Part shown: piece by piece, positions 1-10,313 of the stretch
How the letters are laid out: each line of letters starts with the position of its first letter
Numbering within the stretch: the first letter of the stretch is position 1
Assembly: GCA_030374765.1 (NCBI GenBank)
Contig: JARGXX010000100.1
Span: 310,001 to 374,000, forward strand
From: Agarophyton chilense
Lineage: Eukaryota > Rhodophyta > Florideophyceae > Gracilariales > Gracilariaceae
Direction: 5' to 3'
DNA length: 64,000 bases
The notes under the pieces: generated by a model
What the model saw: only the letters and a program-made list of their open reading frames with translations
Told to the model about the DNA's origin: nothing
The model's database searches: none
Position numbers and translations under genes: made by a program

Positions 1-587
1 TGGAGTCTTGCGGCAACCTCTAGAAAATCTGGCATTTCATCTCTGGTTATATAAGAGTCTCTCATCGCCGAATACTCTTCTGGTAGTCCAGCCATTGGTG
101 CCTCACATTTTTAGTCGTTTGTTAACACCTTCCCATCCCGCGCCATATTGGTTTTAATTAGCGCGATACGATCAGCATACACCTGGATTGATTCGTCTTC
201 TTTCAGTCGCATTTGGTTCATTTTGATTCGCATCGTGTACAGCGCTGCTCTATTTCGCGCCTCGTACTTCTGTTTCAAGGTGTTCCACATTTCTTGAGCA
301 GTGTTCATTCCCATGATGACCGGCTTTGCCTTAGATTCAATCGTGCACAGGATCCTGGTCATTGCTTGGTTGTTCTTTTTGGTCCACTCTTTGAAAGCCT
401 TTTCGCTCTCCGGTGGTACCTCTTCACCGCTGACATAATGCGACAGATCTTCCCCGATAAGAAGAGGCTTCATTTGACTTTCCCACTCCACATAGTTGCT
501 ATCTTTCAGGAGGATGAGTGGGTACTTGTAGCTACTCATTTTTTTGTCGTTACTGGGATATGTTGGCGTTCTCAAGGCTGGGCCCAT
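1..587 (-). pseudogene. Ty1/copia Gag (UBN2-type), interrupted
   Basis: The minus-strand frame encodes a copia-type Gag that would package element RNA. It starts with a lysine/tyrosine-rich segment and LLKDSNYVEWESQMKPLL, then shows MNTAQEMWNTLKQKYEARN and MRLKEDESIQVYADRI, all typical of the UBN2/Retrotran_gag_2 fold. A TAA at 111-113 breaks the frame after about 158 codons. The same frame then continues to the window edge with AGLPEEYSAMRDSY, a normal continuation of this family, so the break is one nonsense mutation and not the true end. A zinc knuckle and pol would lie beyond position 1. The family call is solid; activity is unlikely. Confidence 0.85.
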
Positions 588-1120
588 AACCGATGTTGGC
601 AGTAGTGACTTCCATGGAGGAAGCCGTTCACTCGGTCTTGTCTTTTACTTATAGTGGTGCTCCTGTGCACGGTTTGTCTACTGATATCGGAGGGAAACTA
701 ATCGATAACGCCCGGGGGTGACGATGCTTACTTGGCCTACCGATCTTACTTGGCCTACCGATAACAACTAGAACTTCTTATTAAGCTTCTGCTTGTACCA
801 AGGATTCCGCATCGAATGTCGCCTTCGCATTGGTGGTCAAATAATTAGGTTTCAGGGTCGCAGCTACTCTTGGAGTAGCGGGAATGTCATCAGATCGTAT
901 CGAAGACCATGTAGAGAACTTCAATGGATTGTAATCAAGACTTCGAGACTTCCGAGAAGTCCAAGGGTGTTTCGTAAAGGTAAGGATTCGTGGAAAGTAC
1001 GAACACAGAGTTGAGAACTTTTGCTCTGCCGCTCTTTCAGCCATTGCCACTGAAGTCTTCGGTTTTTCCGCGCAGCTACCTCGCCCAAATGAGATGGAAT
1101 TCCCAATTACACCGGCATGA
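588..1120. other. Leader of the copia remnant and unassigned DNA
   Basis: This lies upstream (minus-strand sense) of the copia Gag, so some of it should be the element leader or LTR. I could not place LTR ends or a primer binding site. It contains a direct repeat of 17 bp at 728-744 and 746-762, separated by one base. Short open frames here resemble nothing I know. Confidence 0.3.
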
Positions 1121-2424
1121 AATCACACGTTTGTTCTTCTTCGCCCCGAAAAAAGTGATGGTAGTGGGGAGGCCGATTTCGACCGGAATCGACAAATATA
1201 CATGGTTGGAAATACCAGGTGCGGAAAGTCAAAAGTTGGGAATGCTCTTCTGGAGAGGGAGGGGGTTTTTGAAGTTTCGAAGGGAGTGACGGGCACCATG
1301 CAATTGAAAGATGGACATAGAACTGATGTGGTGAATCATGAAAGCTGGTGCACGGATGTGTACAACACACCTGGTTTGAATGACAAGGACGGACTAGATG
1401 TATGGTACGAAGCAGCAATAGAGGACCATATCAAGATTCTACAACAAAAAAGCTCATTGATAATGACTGTGAACGTAGATGGAGGCATTTCAAGAGCCAC
1501 TTTCGACTCACTAGATATGTACAAGAAGATGTTTGGGGAGGATATGGCTTCTATGCTTATTCTCGTCCCAACCGTGAATGAGCCTGCTAGTGAGTAAGAG
1601 CTCGAAGCAACGAAGAACAACAACTGGCCAACTATCCGTAGGCTCGATCATCGCATAAGAAAGGAGCATGTGTTTTGCGTAAGCCTTTCCGATTTAAGGC
1701 AGCAACTTGACTGTCCTTCTCGTACATTTGTGGAACTGATTAGAATTATTTGTAGGGCGATGCCGATGAGCCTCATCACATCTCTTGCAACAAGATACAG
1801 GGAGATAAGGGACGCATTGAAATAAAGAGAGAGTAATGTGGAAGCTGAGGTGAAGACGCTTGTGAATGACGGTTGGCAAGCATATGACAATCTTACAGAA
1901 CCATTCGAGAGACGGGAATATGTCAAACTCACGGATAACGACAGTGGACTCTTCGACGGTTTCGTGATAAAGTGTACCAGTGAGATGATCTGCTGCTTGC
2001 TTTCGTGACTTTTAGATTGCTGAACTATATACGCAAAACTGCGATTCATGTACAACATGATGGAATAATGGCTGTTACGATTTGGAGTGATTTTCTTTTG
2101 GAAAAGCAGTGGAATAGGCAGAACAGTACATCGATGCGTAGGTTTGGGGATGGTATTTTTGCGAACGGAATAGCGGTGCTTGTTAGAGATGACGGGGTCT
2201 CATACAAGGGAACACTTCATGTGCATAATTACTTCGTCAGAATGTTCAACCCAGACAGCTATTCTCATGAACAACTAGCCTCGTACCTCACTGAAATGTT
2301 GGAAGGAAATAATGATGAAATGGCGCCGGAAGTTGTGGAAAGATTGAGAAAATTGGCTATTCCCAGGCGCATTGTTGCAAAAATACGAGGCCAAAAGGTG
2401 GCCTCACAGAAAAGCAAGAAATGA
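1121..2424 (+). pseudogene. AIG1/GIMAP-like GTPase relic
   Basis: The protein opens with a P-loop, IYMVGNTRCGKS followed by KVGNALL, close to the AIG1 pattern of V-G-x-T-x-x-G-K-S-x-x-G-N. It then has VYNTPGLND, which fits the G3 DTPG motif with Asn for Asp. The first Met is at 1202, but the frame is open back to 1121 with coherent sequence before the P-loop, so the original start is unclear. In-frame TAA codons lie at 1595-1597 and 1823-1825, a TGA at 2006-2008, and a frame change leads into a last segment ending at 2424. Protein-like sequence persists through every stop, so this is a decayed gene and not a short peptide. The C-terminal third matches no domain I recognise. Confidence 0.6.
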
Positions 2425-3342
2425 AGTTTCAAGAAAAAGATTATTTACGGTCTACCTTTTCATTACAATTAAAGCATCTTGTTTTAGCATTCTCTATATC
2501 AGAGTTTTGCAGAGCACACTTTGCAACACGAAGTGGCGAAGCTTCTGCAGGCAGTATCGGGAACAGTGCATTTTGGTAGCACAACAATACGACTATCAAT
2601 TTCTTTACTGGGATTTCAGGGCACATAGAAGTGGATTTAAATAGGGTCTAAAAAGGCGGACTGATAGATCTACCCGACAGCATCCCCGGCCTGCCCTCGT
2701 CAGATCAAACTTCTTTCGTCGGGTCAGTCTACTTCCGTCGGGCTAGACTTCCCTCGTCCCAGGATAGCATTGCGCCTTTGTTCGTGTCGAGTGCCACCCT
2801 ATCGTTGTCGCCCTCGATTTGGTTTCAAAACCCACACCGCCCACCCTCGGGGCAGTGAAGTCTCTCTGAGACTCACCGAACTCGTAGGTTTTACCCTACG
2901 GTGCAGCTGATCGCGATGGGCTTGTGCCTCCTCTGTTTCCTCTACACTCCCAAACCATAAAGATCTGCAAAGGCCTATGACAGAGAAAGAAATAACTACA
3001 TAAATGTGCATCTCTCTTCGGCTCCGACAAGAATTAAAATATCCCCTATTGGCACTGATATCGTTATGTTTGTCATATGTGTGAGAAAAATTGCGAAATA
3101 CATCAATAAAAATATGAAAAAACAGCAGAGACACATATATTCAATTTAACTAGTATAACAACACAGATAATTGTAGTAGTAAAACGATTATTTTGTACCC
3201 CGATTTTCCAATAACGAAACAGATAAATGATGACGACTTGGATGGCAACATCATGAGAAGCGTAGGAAAAATCCAGAAGAAGAACACGTTCAACCTGTGG
3301 AAACAATCACAACAACTCGTTCGAATCTACTTCGCAAACACA
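2425..3342. other. Intergenic DNA; 5' flank of C2H2 gene A
   Basis: No convincing gene is visible. The last 170 or so bases (about 3165-3342) align with the upstream flank of paralogue B on the minus strand (about 56875-57050), for example the shared AAAACGATTATTTTGTA. The duplication that made the two genes therefore included 5' flanking sequence. Confidence 0.5.
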
Positions 3343-4410
3343 ATGAGCTGGCATTCGCGTTCTTCCGGCGGTGCGGGAGACGGCAACAACCCCAATAGAA
3401 ACAATGCTTTGAAAAAGATGGAAGTCGAGTATCTCCTTTCTCGCACGAAGAAAAGGAGACGAAATGAGAAAAAAGGTTCAGATTCTGACGAAGGTCCCCT
3501 GCGACGCAGAGCAGAAAGGGATCTCGGAAGGGTAGACATTCGAGACCTACTCAACACTCCACCCGACCGGTCGCCGAACAAAGCGACAAGTCCACCTGGG
3601 CCATCATCTCGACAGCAAGGAGGTCTTCATGCAAACGATCCGTCTGGGAACGAGCTACCAAGCAGGGTCAGGTCGGTGCGGGATCTGCTTAATTCCTCAT
3701 CCGGGTCTTCGTCAGAACGTGTGCGTCAAGCGCCCGCAACAGGACGAGAGGCTGTGAGATGCGTGCGCGACCTGCTTAATTCCCCTTCCGGATCTAGCTT
3801 AGTAGGCCCCAGAACCGGACTTCCGGCACCTCCTCAGCACGGAAGCCTTTGGAGAAATGGAGAGAACGGTGGACCCAGGGTGCCCCCCGTTAGGGGTGGG
3901 CCGCCGGTCCACACGAATATCTCTGCTGACGAAATTACGCCAGCACCTGCGGCCAGCAGTTCACGAGGCGCTGCTGCACCGTGTGCTCAACCAGGACCTT
4001 CCACGGGCGCGGCGCAGGCCTCCAGCTTTTATGGGTATAGGAAATGTCCTAAATGCAAAAGCCCGTTCAAAAATATGGAAAAGCACGATCTCAAGTGCAC
4101 GCTGCTGCGATGCGATGCGGAGGACTGCAAGTATACAACATATCACAGGTCTAATATGAAGCAGCATGTTGATACGCATTTGCCTGAGTCGCGGCGCAAG
4201 TACGCCTGTCATTTTTGCATGAGAAGGTTTGTACAGAATGCCCATTTGCGCGGTCACCAGATGATCTGCGATCGACAAACAAGATGGGAACGAATTAGTC
4301 GGGAGCACGGACATCGAGCACAAGAGGAAATTCGTCGAAGAGATGAAATAAACAGACAAAGGCGGGAGCGCTCCAAGGCACGCAAAAATCAGGACGGCGC
4401 CATCCAGTAG
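3343..4410 (+). CDS. Three-finger C2H2 protein A
   Basis: Probable nuclear DNA-binding protein of 355 residues. The start at 3343 was chosen because paralogue B (55804-56874) begins with the equivalent Met; the frame is open further upstream but without conserved Met. The N-terminal 240 residues are low complexity, rich in Ser, Pro and Arg, with a basic patch near KKRRRNEKK and three copies of an R-D-L-L-N motif (IRDLLNTPP, VRDLLNSSS, VRDLLNSPS). The C-terminus has three fingers: an atypical C-x2-C...H-x4-C beginning KCPKCKSPF, a CX4C finger (CDAEDCKYTTY), and a third, CHFCMRRF...H-x3-C. An Arg/Lys/Glu-rich tail follows. It ends in TAG, as B does. No introns or frameshifts are seen, so it may be expressed. 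Confidence 0.8.
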   Translation: MSWHSRSSGGAGDGNNPNRNNALKKMEVEYLLSRTKKRRRNEKKGSDSDEGPLRRRAERDLGRVDIRDLLNTPPDRSPNKATSPPGPSSRQQGGLHANDPSGNELPSRVRSVRDLLNSSSGSSSERVRQAPATGREAVRCVRDLLNSPSGSSLVGPRTGLPAPPQHGSLWRNGENGGPRVPPVRGGPPVHTNISADEITPAPAASSSRGAAAPCAQPGPSTGAAQASSFYGYRKCPKCKSPFKNMEKHDLKCTLLRCDAEDCKYTTYHRSNMKQHVDTHLPESRRKYACHFCMRRFVQNAHLRGHQMICDRQTRWERISREHGHRAQEEIRRRDEINRQRRERSKARKNQDGAIQ

Positions 4411-4661
4411 ATAGTAAGACATCACCGCGAGATTTCGAACATGCAATTATACTCTTTCACCTTTCGGGTGTTTTGTCGTCATTTGGAGAGCCCATCGCCC
4501 GTCTGTAGTAGCAATAGCGGGCTCAAGAAATGTAATTCCTCCTCAAAGAGAGACCGTAAACCTCGTAGCCATGGATTTCTGAGGTATGACAGTCACTTGA
4601 TCTGGAAAGAGTTAAAAAAACTTGACCCTACCTTTATTCTGGTCAAATCAGATTGTTGGTT

Positions 4662-4706
4662 TATTGGAGCCTGATTGGAGCCTGACTGGAGCTTGACTGG
4701 AGCTTA
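4662..4706 (+). repeat. 11-bp tandem repeat, 4 copies
   Basis: Four imperfect copies of TGGAGCCTGAC/T, with TTGAC and TTAAC variants in the later ones. They lie 250 bp downstream of C2H2 gene A. Confidence 0.75.
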
Positions 4707-5690
4707 ACGCGCATGTGCGTACATGTAGGAATCAATTGCACTACAGTGATGATGAATGTTGGGCCAGGGCGCGCGAATCTTGACCGCTCTCTTCAGCACC
4801 TGCCCCCTTGCACAAACTCAACCTTTCAGCGACTGCTGAAGCTGCACCGCCCGAAAGTTTACCGCTTTGTATGTAACCGCTGTAGAAGTTACCCGTTTGA
4901 TCCGAACGTAAACGTGGTATCTTTTTTGCTAGTCATTTACAGCCAACATCATTTCCGTTCAGGGCTACAGTCCTTCGTTATTTGCACATAATCAACAGAC
5001 CAAGGACGACTTTTGAGCAGTTCTAACCTCATTTGCCTGGAATAAAACCAACTATACTCAACTTACGTTTTTCAAGCGTAATTGGCCTATTTTTTTCGAA
5101 CCACTATTTTTGCAAAAGCAATTTACTTGGATTTCATTTGTGTGACAAGATCAAATCTTTGTTTCACTGCGATTAACGTCTTGTGCAGGAATTTGTTTAG
5201 TGAAAGGGTTAGTTGGCAGAAGCGAGGACCATTGGCGACGCTCTTGAGCTTGACTATATAGTGTTGGTCAAGCTTGAATTAAAAATACTACTCTCTCTGT
5301 AGTGGAAAGGTGAAGAAGAAAAATAAGAAAAAGAATAAGAAGAAGAAAGAAAAAAGAAGCTAAGATGTATAGAACTCTCGGAAAACGAAGAATATCCGAG
5401 GTTCATAAGACTGACGGGACTTAACAATTATTTCAAATAGCAATAAGTATGGATGCAATCTTATGAATGTTGACGCAACTTTACATATTTTGAAGGGAGA
5501 TCGCCCCGTCCAAATTGCTAGCCATCATGCACACCGACGATGGGATGAACACAATCGCAATTTTGGTCTCAAATAGTGCCAAACCTAGGACTAGAACCGA
5601 TGGTGAGTATCTGCTTTATTATTGAACAAGCTTTGGCTACAGCAAAAGAGGTCTGAATAAGATGTAATACATAAATCATAAGGACAATAT

Positions 5691-5960
5691 TCAACATCAA
5701 ATTTGGTCCGAATATGGCCGAAAAGTAGATGTATTGTGGGCGTTCAGGTCGAAATTCTGTCAGAACATATCATTTGTAAAGATGAGAAAGTTTGATCTTT
5801 CAGAAATAGTCCAAAGTATGGCCGACATTAAGTCGAGATATGGACCTTCAGCTAAATAAAATATGTTTATAATAACTAGTTTTGTGTTCTCACAGATTAT
5901 CGCCCTAAACGCCACCATTCCGTTCTTTTTTCGGCCATATTTGGGCCATATTCGATGTTA
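5691..5960. repeat. Inverted repeat, about 36-bp arms
   Basis: The arms are about 5691-5727 and 5924-5960. Both read AACATC..AAT..GG.CC.AATATGGCCGAAAA on opposite strands and match at roughly four of five positions, around a spacer of about 200 bp. This could be a MITE-like or foldback remnant. No target duplication was identified. Confidence 0.45.
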
Positions 5961-6896
5961 ATAGGGAACCACTTTACGAACTGGGGGATGCATGCGAGGG
6001 TTCGAATATTACAATAATCCACCATCTTCACCACGACATTGGCAAGAAAGCATACAAATGAGATGGATCAAGTTTTGACAAGAAATCAGTAGAAAATGTT
6101 TAAGGACTAATTAATTGAAAGGGTGTGGACTAATTTATTTCGTTATATACAGATATTTGGAGAAGATGCACCAGAGATGTGTAAACTAAAAATAGATAAG
6201 TCTACAGCAGCACCAAAGTGCTTGGGAAACTCACCAATCACAGTTCATTCGAAAAACATGGCTCATGAAGAATACTTCCGGCTTTTCAGAAATCAGATCT
6301 CAAAAGGCTAATGTAATCGACCTAATTCTATTACGTAGCAACCGCTTATTACAAATTCGTACGTTTTAATCCGATTCCAACAAACAAGCGGTCAAAAACA
6401 TGTCTATACAAGCTACATGATTTGTGCCGCAACGATAGAAGCATTAGGCTTCATAATTTCAGTGAGTAAAGTTGAAGTTCAATCGTCATTTCCTCTTTTC
6501 TGTTGCATTGGGTATCATCGAAAGACATCAGGAACACCTGGGCAGAAATGAGCGTAGTTAGGCGCAGCCGTGGGAACGGTGAAGAAAAGCATGATTTGCA
6601 GCAAGCTGGTGCTTCATAGTTCCAGCAACAGCTGACTGTCTTGCAAAACCAGTACAGCAGCCGGCTGACGTCATCTAGACTGTTCAAGCGCAGGTAAGCA
6701 ATTGTCAAAATACTGTCGGAAATCAGAGTAATACTGGCGCCAATACTTTTTAGTCTCCTCCGGTTCCGCTTTTCAAAAGAACTACTGCCAACAGTAAGTC
6801 TGAGCAAGTGATGTTTATTTTACTCAATAGAAAAGTTAAAAACTTTACGTAAGTACTCTGAAGGAAAATGTTGGCTTTAGCTGAATGTCACTTGCA

Positions 6897-9070
6897 GGAC
6901 CGCGCCGCATCGTAGATTGATCGTTTAGAACGCAAAAAGCAGAAACCTCAGACGCTTGAAGATTTAAAGCGTGAGATGACTCATGGATTTTTTCCTGCAA
7001 ACGAGATAACCGCCGCGCGTGTGCAGTTGATGGATATTAAGCTGAAAATTATAAACGATTTGAACGAGCATATAGCTTGTTTTGAAGACTTTATTACGTT
7101 GTGCAGTACTCCAACGAACGAGGCTTACATTTATTTTTTCAACAGCTTACCCAATTCCTACAAAGGAAGGGTTTCAGAATGCTTTCTTGATTCTCAAACG
7201 CTTAACCGTACAGGTCGTACAACTAATCACGTATCATACGACTATGCCAGAAAACTGGAGCTCTCAGTTAAATAAAGTGCTGAGATTCAAAAGGATCCAA
7301 ACAAGAAACCTAATCGAAAGGACGAAAGCACTGTCAGCTGGGATCTGGCTAAAAGAGGAGAACCCACCCTGTACAGGAAACGTGACCCATGTTTCAAGTT
7401 TGGATGCAGGGACTAGAGCCACTCTGACCATACTTGTCTTGAAGACGGGAAAAGTCAAATGATCATGATGTAAAAACAGAAATGACGCCGCCCGCAAGGC
7501 TGCGTGGCTCCTAAAGGCATCATGGAAATGCCTTGCATTTTTTCCATGAACATGGCAGATGAGGAGAAATGGATGTACGACGAAACCTTCAGCTGACAGC
7601 CCATTCGCGTGGTTGTTGATTCTTTTGCTTCCCATTACTTAACGGCATTAAAAACGGCTCATAAGTTTTGTCTTGATTTGTAAGATGCAGCTGGCGTCGA
7701 AGTTGAACTTGGAGACAAGTCATCAAGACCAGTCGTTGGTAGAGGTATTTCAGTGTTGAATGTCAAAGGGTATTGTTTTACTGAGAGTTTCTTTCTCATC
7801 GATATGAATAATGAAGAAGATCCATCAGTTTGCATACTAGATGATCTTGATTGAGGAATCCGAATCTGAATATAAATTGAGATAGTAACCCATTAATGTT
7901 GACCTTATCTGATGGTTCAATGAAAAAGGTTCTCTGAGGACGATTAATAACTCCTGCAACACGAAAATGTTGAAACCAATTTCATTTAAGAAACTGACAC
8001 AAGTTCTAAAGAAAGGCAACAGAGAGTTGTACATGGCTCGAATTACAGAACTTGCGCCTTCTCACTTAGAGAATGTGAAGAAAAATAATAGCTTCAAGAA
8101 TAAACTTACCGACTGTGACGATATTTTCGAGAAGAATGGCCAAAAAAATTACCTCAACACGTGTAATGGAGTTCACGACTAACCACAACCCCTGGAGAAC
8201 CCCCTCCAGTAAGACCAGTATCCGATTGAACCCTAAAGATTTAAAAGATCTGAAGCTATAATTGCAGAAGTTCTTTGAAAGGGGGCGGATTCGACCATCT
8301 TCATCACTATATGGCGCACCAGTGGTTTTCGACTACAGAGCTTTAAACAAGATCTTAATTCCTTTTTTTAGTCAGATTCTTCAAATAGACGAGACGATCG
8401 ACCAGGTAGCTGGTGCTACAATTTTTCCCAGCTTAACCTCATTTGGTGGTATCATCAGATGAGATTGAAGGACGAAGACTATAACAAAACGGCAATAAGA
8501 ACCCCGATTTGGTTCTTTCGAGTGTAAGGTCTTATGCTTCGGATTGATAAACGCTCCAGCATCGTTCTTCCGCCTCCAAGTCACTTTGTTCCAAGACATT
8601 CTAGATAAATGTATGGTATTGTATCTTGAACATATATTAATACACAGTACGTCTGTGGAACATCACTGATAACACCTGAAGCATGTGTTTGAAGTTTTGG
8701 GTAAGTAAGAAAATATGCTTTTGGACCTGCAGTAGTCGATTAATTTGGATACAAGGTTTGTTTTGAAGCCATAAAAACGCAAAATAGATTAGGAAATGCA
8801 ATTCAAAAGGGGACTACACCAAAGAATGTCAAGGAAGTGGAGAGGTTCTTCGGCCTGGCAAATATCTGCCGACAATTTATGAAGAACTACTCTAGTATGG
8901 TTGTGCTATTGACTTATTTGGTTCAACGGAAGGATTTCAGATGGGGTGACACAGAAGCCGATGCCTTCGAGGAAGTAAAACAGCAGCTTACGAATGCACC
9001 ACTTCTCAGACATACTTTTTCACCTGAATCCTTCGTGCTTTCGACAGATGCGTCTAAATTTGCTGTGTGC
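6897..9070 (+). pseudogene. Ty3/gypsy (gypsy-C) gag-protease-RT, 5' half
   Basis: Decayed first half of a Ty3/gypsy polyprotein. The Gag segment is best at 6976-7275 (MTHGFFPANEITAAR...), followed by a decayed Cys cluster near 7385. RT begins near 8262 with RGRIRPSSSLYGAPVVF and DYRALNKI, then IDETIDQVAGATIF. The region of the catalytic YLDD reads YLEH, so the active site is lost. A connection segment at 8837-9070 shows FFGLANICRQFMKNYSS and runs into RNase H (STDASKFAV). There are many stops and frameshifts. The frame stops dead at 9071-9075, where E2 is inserted, and resumes at 31098. Confidence 0.8.
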
Positions 9071-9075
9071 GAAAA
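9071..9075. other. Left target site duplication of E2 (GAAAA)
   Basis: GAAAA directly precedes the TGTA of the E2 left LTR. The same five bases follow the right LTR at 31098-31102. Removing 9076-31102 brings the two halves of gypsy-C RNase H back into one reading frame. Confidence 0.9.
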
Positions 9076-9520
9076 TGTAACGCATGGACTGGTGGGTCAG
9101 CGTACTGGTCTCAAACTGAGGTAGCGTGGTAGAGTGGATCCTAACGTTCGTATCCTTGACTGCGGCACTCCCAGAGTACTTAGTGCGATGAGCGGGCATT
9201 TATCGCGTATTCATACAGGTTGGAGCTACGAAAACAATGGCTTGAAGACCAATTGGTGGAACTAATGTACCAAAGAGGGTAATTTAGTATCCGAACTGTG
9301 CCTACCTGAATTTAAGGGAGAAGCGTCACTCGGGCCAAGTAAATATCACTGGCGAGGCGCTGGGATATTCCTTGCACTGTTTAGCTATTCTATCACACTA
9401 AATAAAAAAAGAAAGTATCTAAATATGCCTAGATGAGGTCGGCCAGTTCACGTGTTGTCTGTAAGATACATCAGGCCCCTGCAGCTTACAGAACTCAACC
9501 GTAATTGTTGCTCCTTTACA
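9076..9520 (-). repeat. 3' LTR of E2
   Basis: About 445 bp, colinear with 30656-31097 over its whole length. It reads TGTAACGC...TTTACA on the plus strand. The internal side is bounded by the pyrimidine run at 9521-9533, which is the polypurine tract on the minus strand. Confidence 0.9.
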
Positions 9521-9533
9521 TTTCTCCTTCCTT
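9521..9533 (-). other. Polypurine tract of E2
   Basis: The plus strand reads TTTCTCCTTCCTT, so the element strand is AAGGAAGGAGAAA directly abutting the LTR start. This is the normal position of the plus-strand DNA primer in LTR elements. Confidence 0.7.
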
Positions 9534-9955
9534 AGGACTCGGCCGTCACGGCGAAGTCCACATTGCCTCACACCTTCCTCTAATTGAAGTTATAGGTTAC
9601 TCCCCGCTCTTGCCTTCAGGGTCAGAACCTCGTGGTCATCAGCATCGTAACGGTATGAAAACGAGCGGTGCCGTGCCCGACATGTCGGAGTCTCATGACC
9701 AATCTGGGGGACGTGAGTGCTTAATTGCTCTCGTTACTATTGGGCACGACGGGGCGTCGCATCGTTGTCGTACAATCACCTCTGGGGTATGCTACTGTCT
9801 TGTCTCGGGAGCGTAGTGACGCTTAACCGTAGGGAGCGTGGTGACGCTCAACCTTAGAAGGTAGACGTCGTAAACCTTGATGGTAACAGGGCACCGTGTA
9901 AACCCGCAGGGGCAAACGGCGGGGCGACTAGCGTATACCGTTTAAGTAAACGATG
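9534..9955. other. 3' internal region of E2, left of gypsy-A
   Basis: Non-LTR E2 sequence next to its 3' LTR. No gene is recognisable. It would lie upstream of the antisense gene (plus-strand sense) and may hold its promoter or leader. It ends with CGATG (9951-9955), the left target duplication of gypsy-A. Confidence 0.5.
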
Positions 9956-10313
9956 TGTAGTATCCGCTCTAACGGAGAGAGCAGACACCTGCGACAGCGT
10001 TCGGACTGCTGATGGGTCGCTTGCGGCGAAGGAAAAGGGGTGGTAGAGCTACAACACCAGCGAACTGGAAGTGGGGTGTAAGGCCACTACTCGCCAGCGA
10101 GGGTGAACAGTGCAACTGTAAAACGTTGATGGGACGTAGGTACGAGACGGCTCGTGAAGTGGTTGGGGGCTGACTATCTATTATAGCTCGTCCGGATCTC
10201 CGGTTAAGGAATCCTAAGCGAGGAACAGGATAGTCATGATGCCCATGTTGTCTCCTTTACTTGGAGTCGGTGCTCACCTCTGGTACACTATATACTGTGT
10301 GCCAGGGTGAGTG
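9956..10313 (-). repeat. 3' LTR remnant of gypsy-A
   Basis: Colinear with 20583-20941 with few differences, then stops at 10313, where Helitron coding sequence begins. The missing 300 or so bp of LTR were lost with the adjoining internal region. Confidence 0.85.

Larger units (their letters stand above)
4411..6896. other. Intergenic region
   Basis: The first 200 or so bases align with the 3' flank of paralogue B (about 55600-55803 reverse). After the TAG of gene A the frame stays open to 4674, but B has a TGA two codons past its own TAG, so readthrough is not conserved. The rest is AT-rich with homopurine stretches (5310-5360) and no gene I can support. Confidence 0.45.

Noticed and set aside
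3193-3342. Longer N-terminus for C2H2 gene A
   Set aside because: The upstream frame begins at a non-ATG codon, and paralogue B starts at the Met equivalent to 3343.
4411-4674. Readthrough extension of C2H2 gene A past TAG
   Set aside because: Paralogue B shares the TAG and has a TGA two codons later, so the extension is not conserved.
9534-9955. Upstream Rep (HUH) domain of the Helitron left of the gypsy-A LTR
   Set aside because: No HUH or Rep-like sequence is present, and this DNA belongs to E2 by the CGATG duplication and LTR boundaries.
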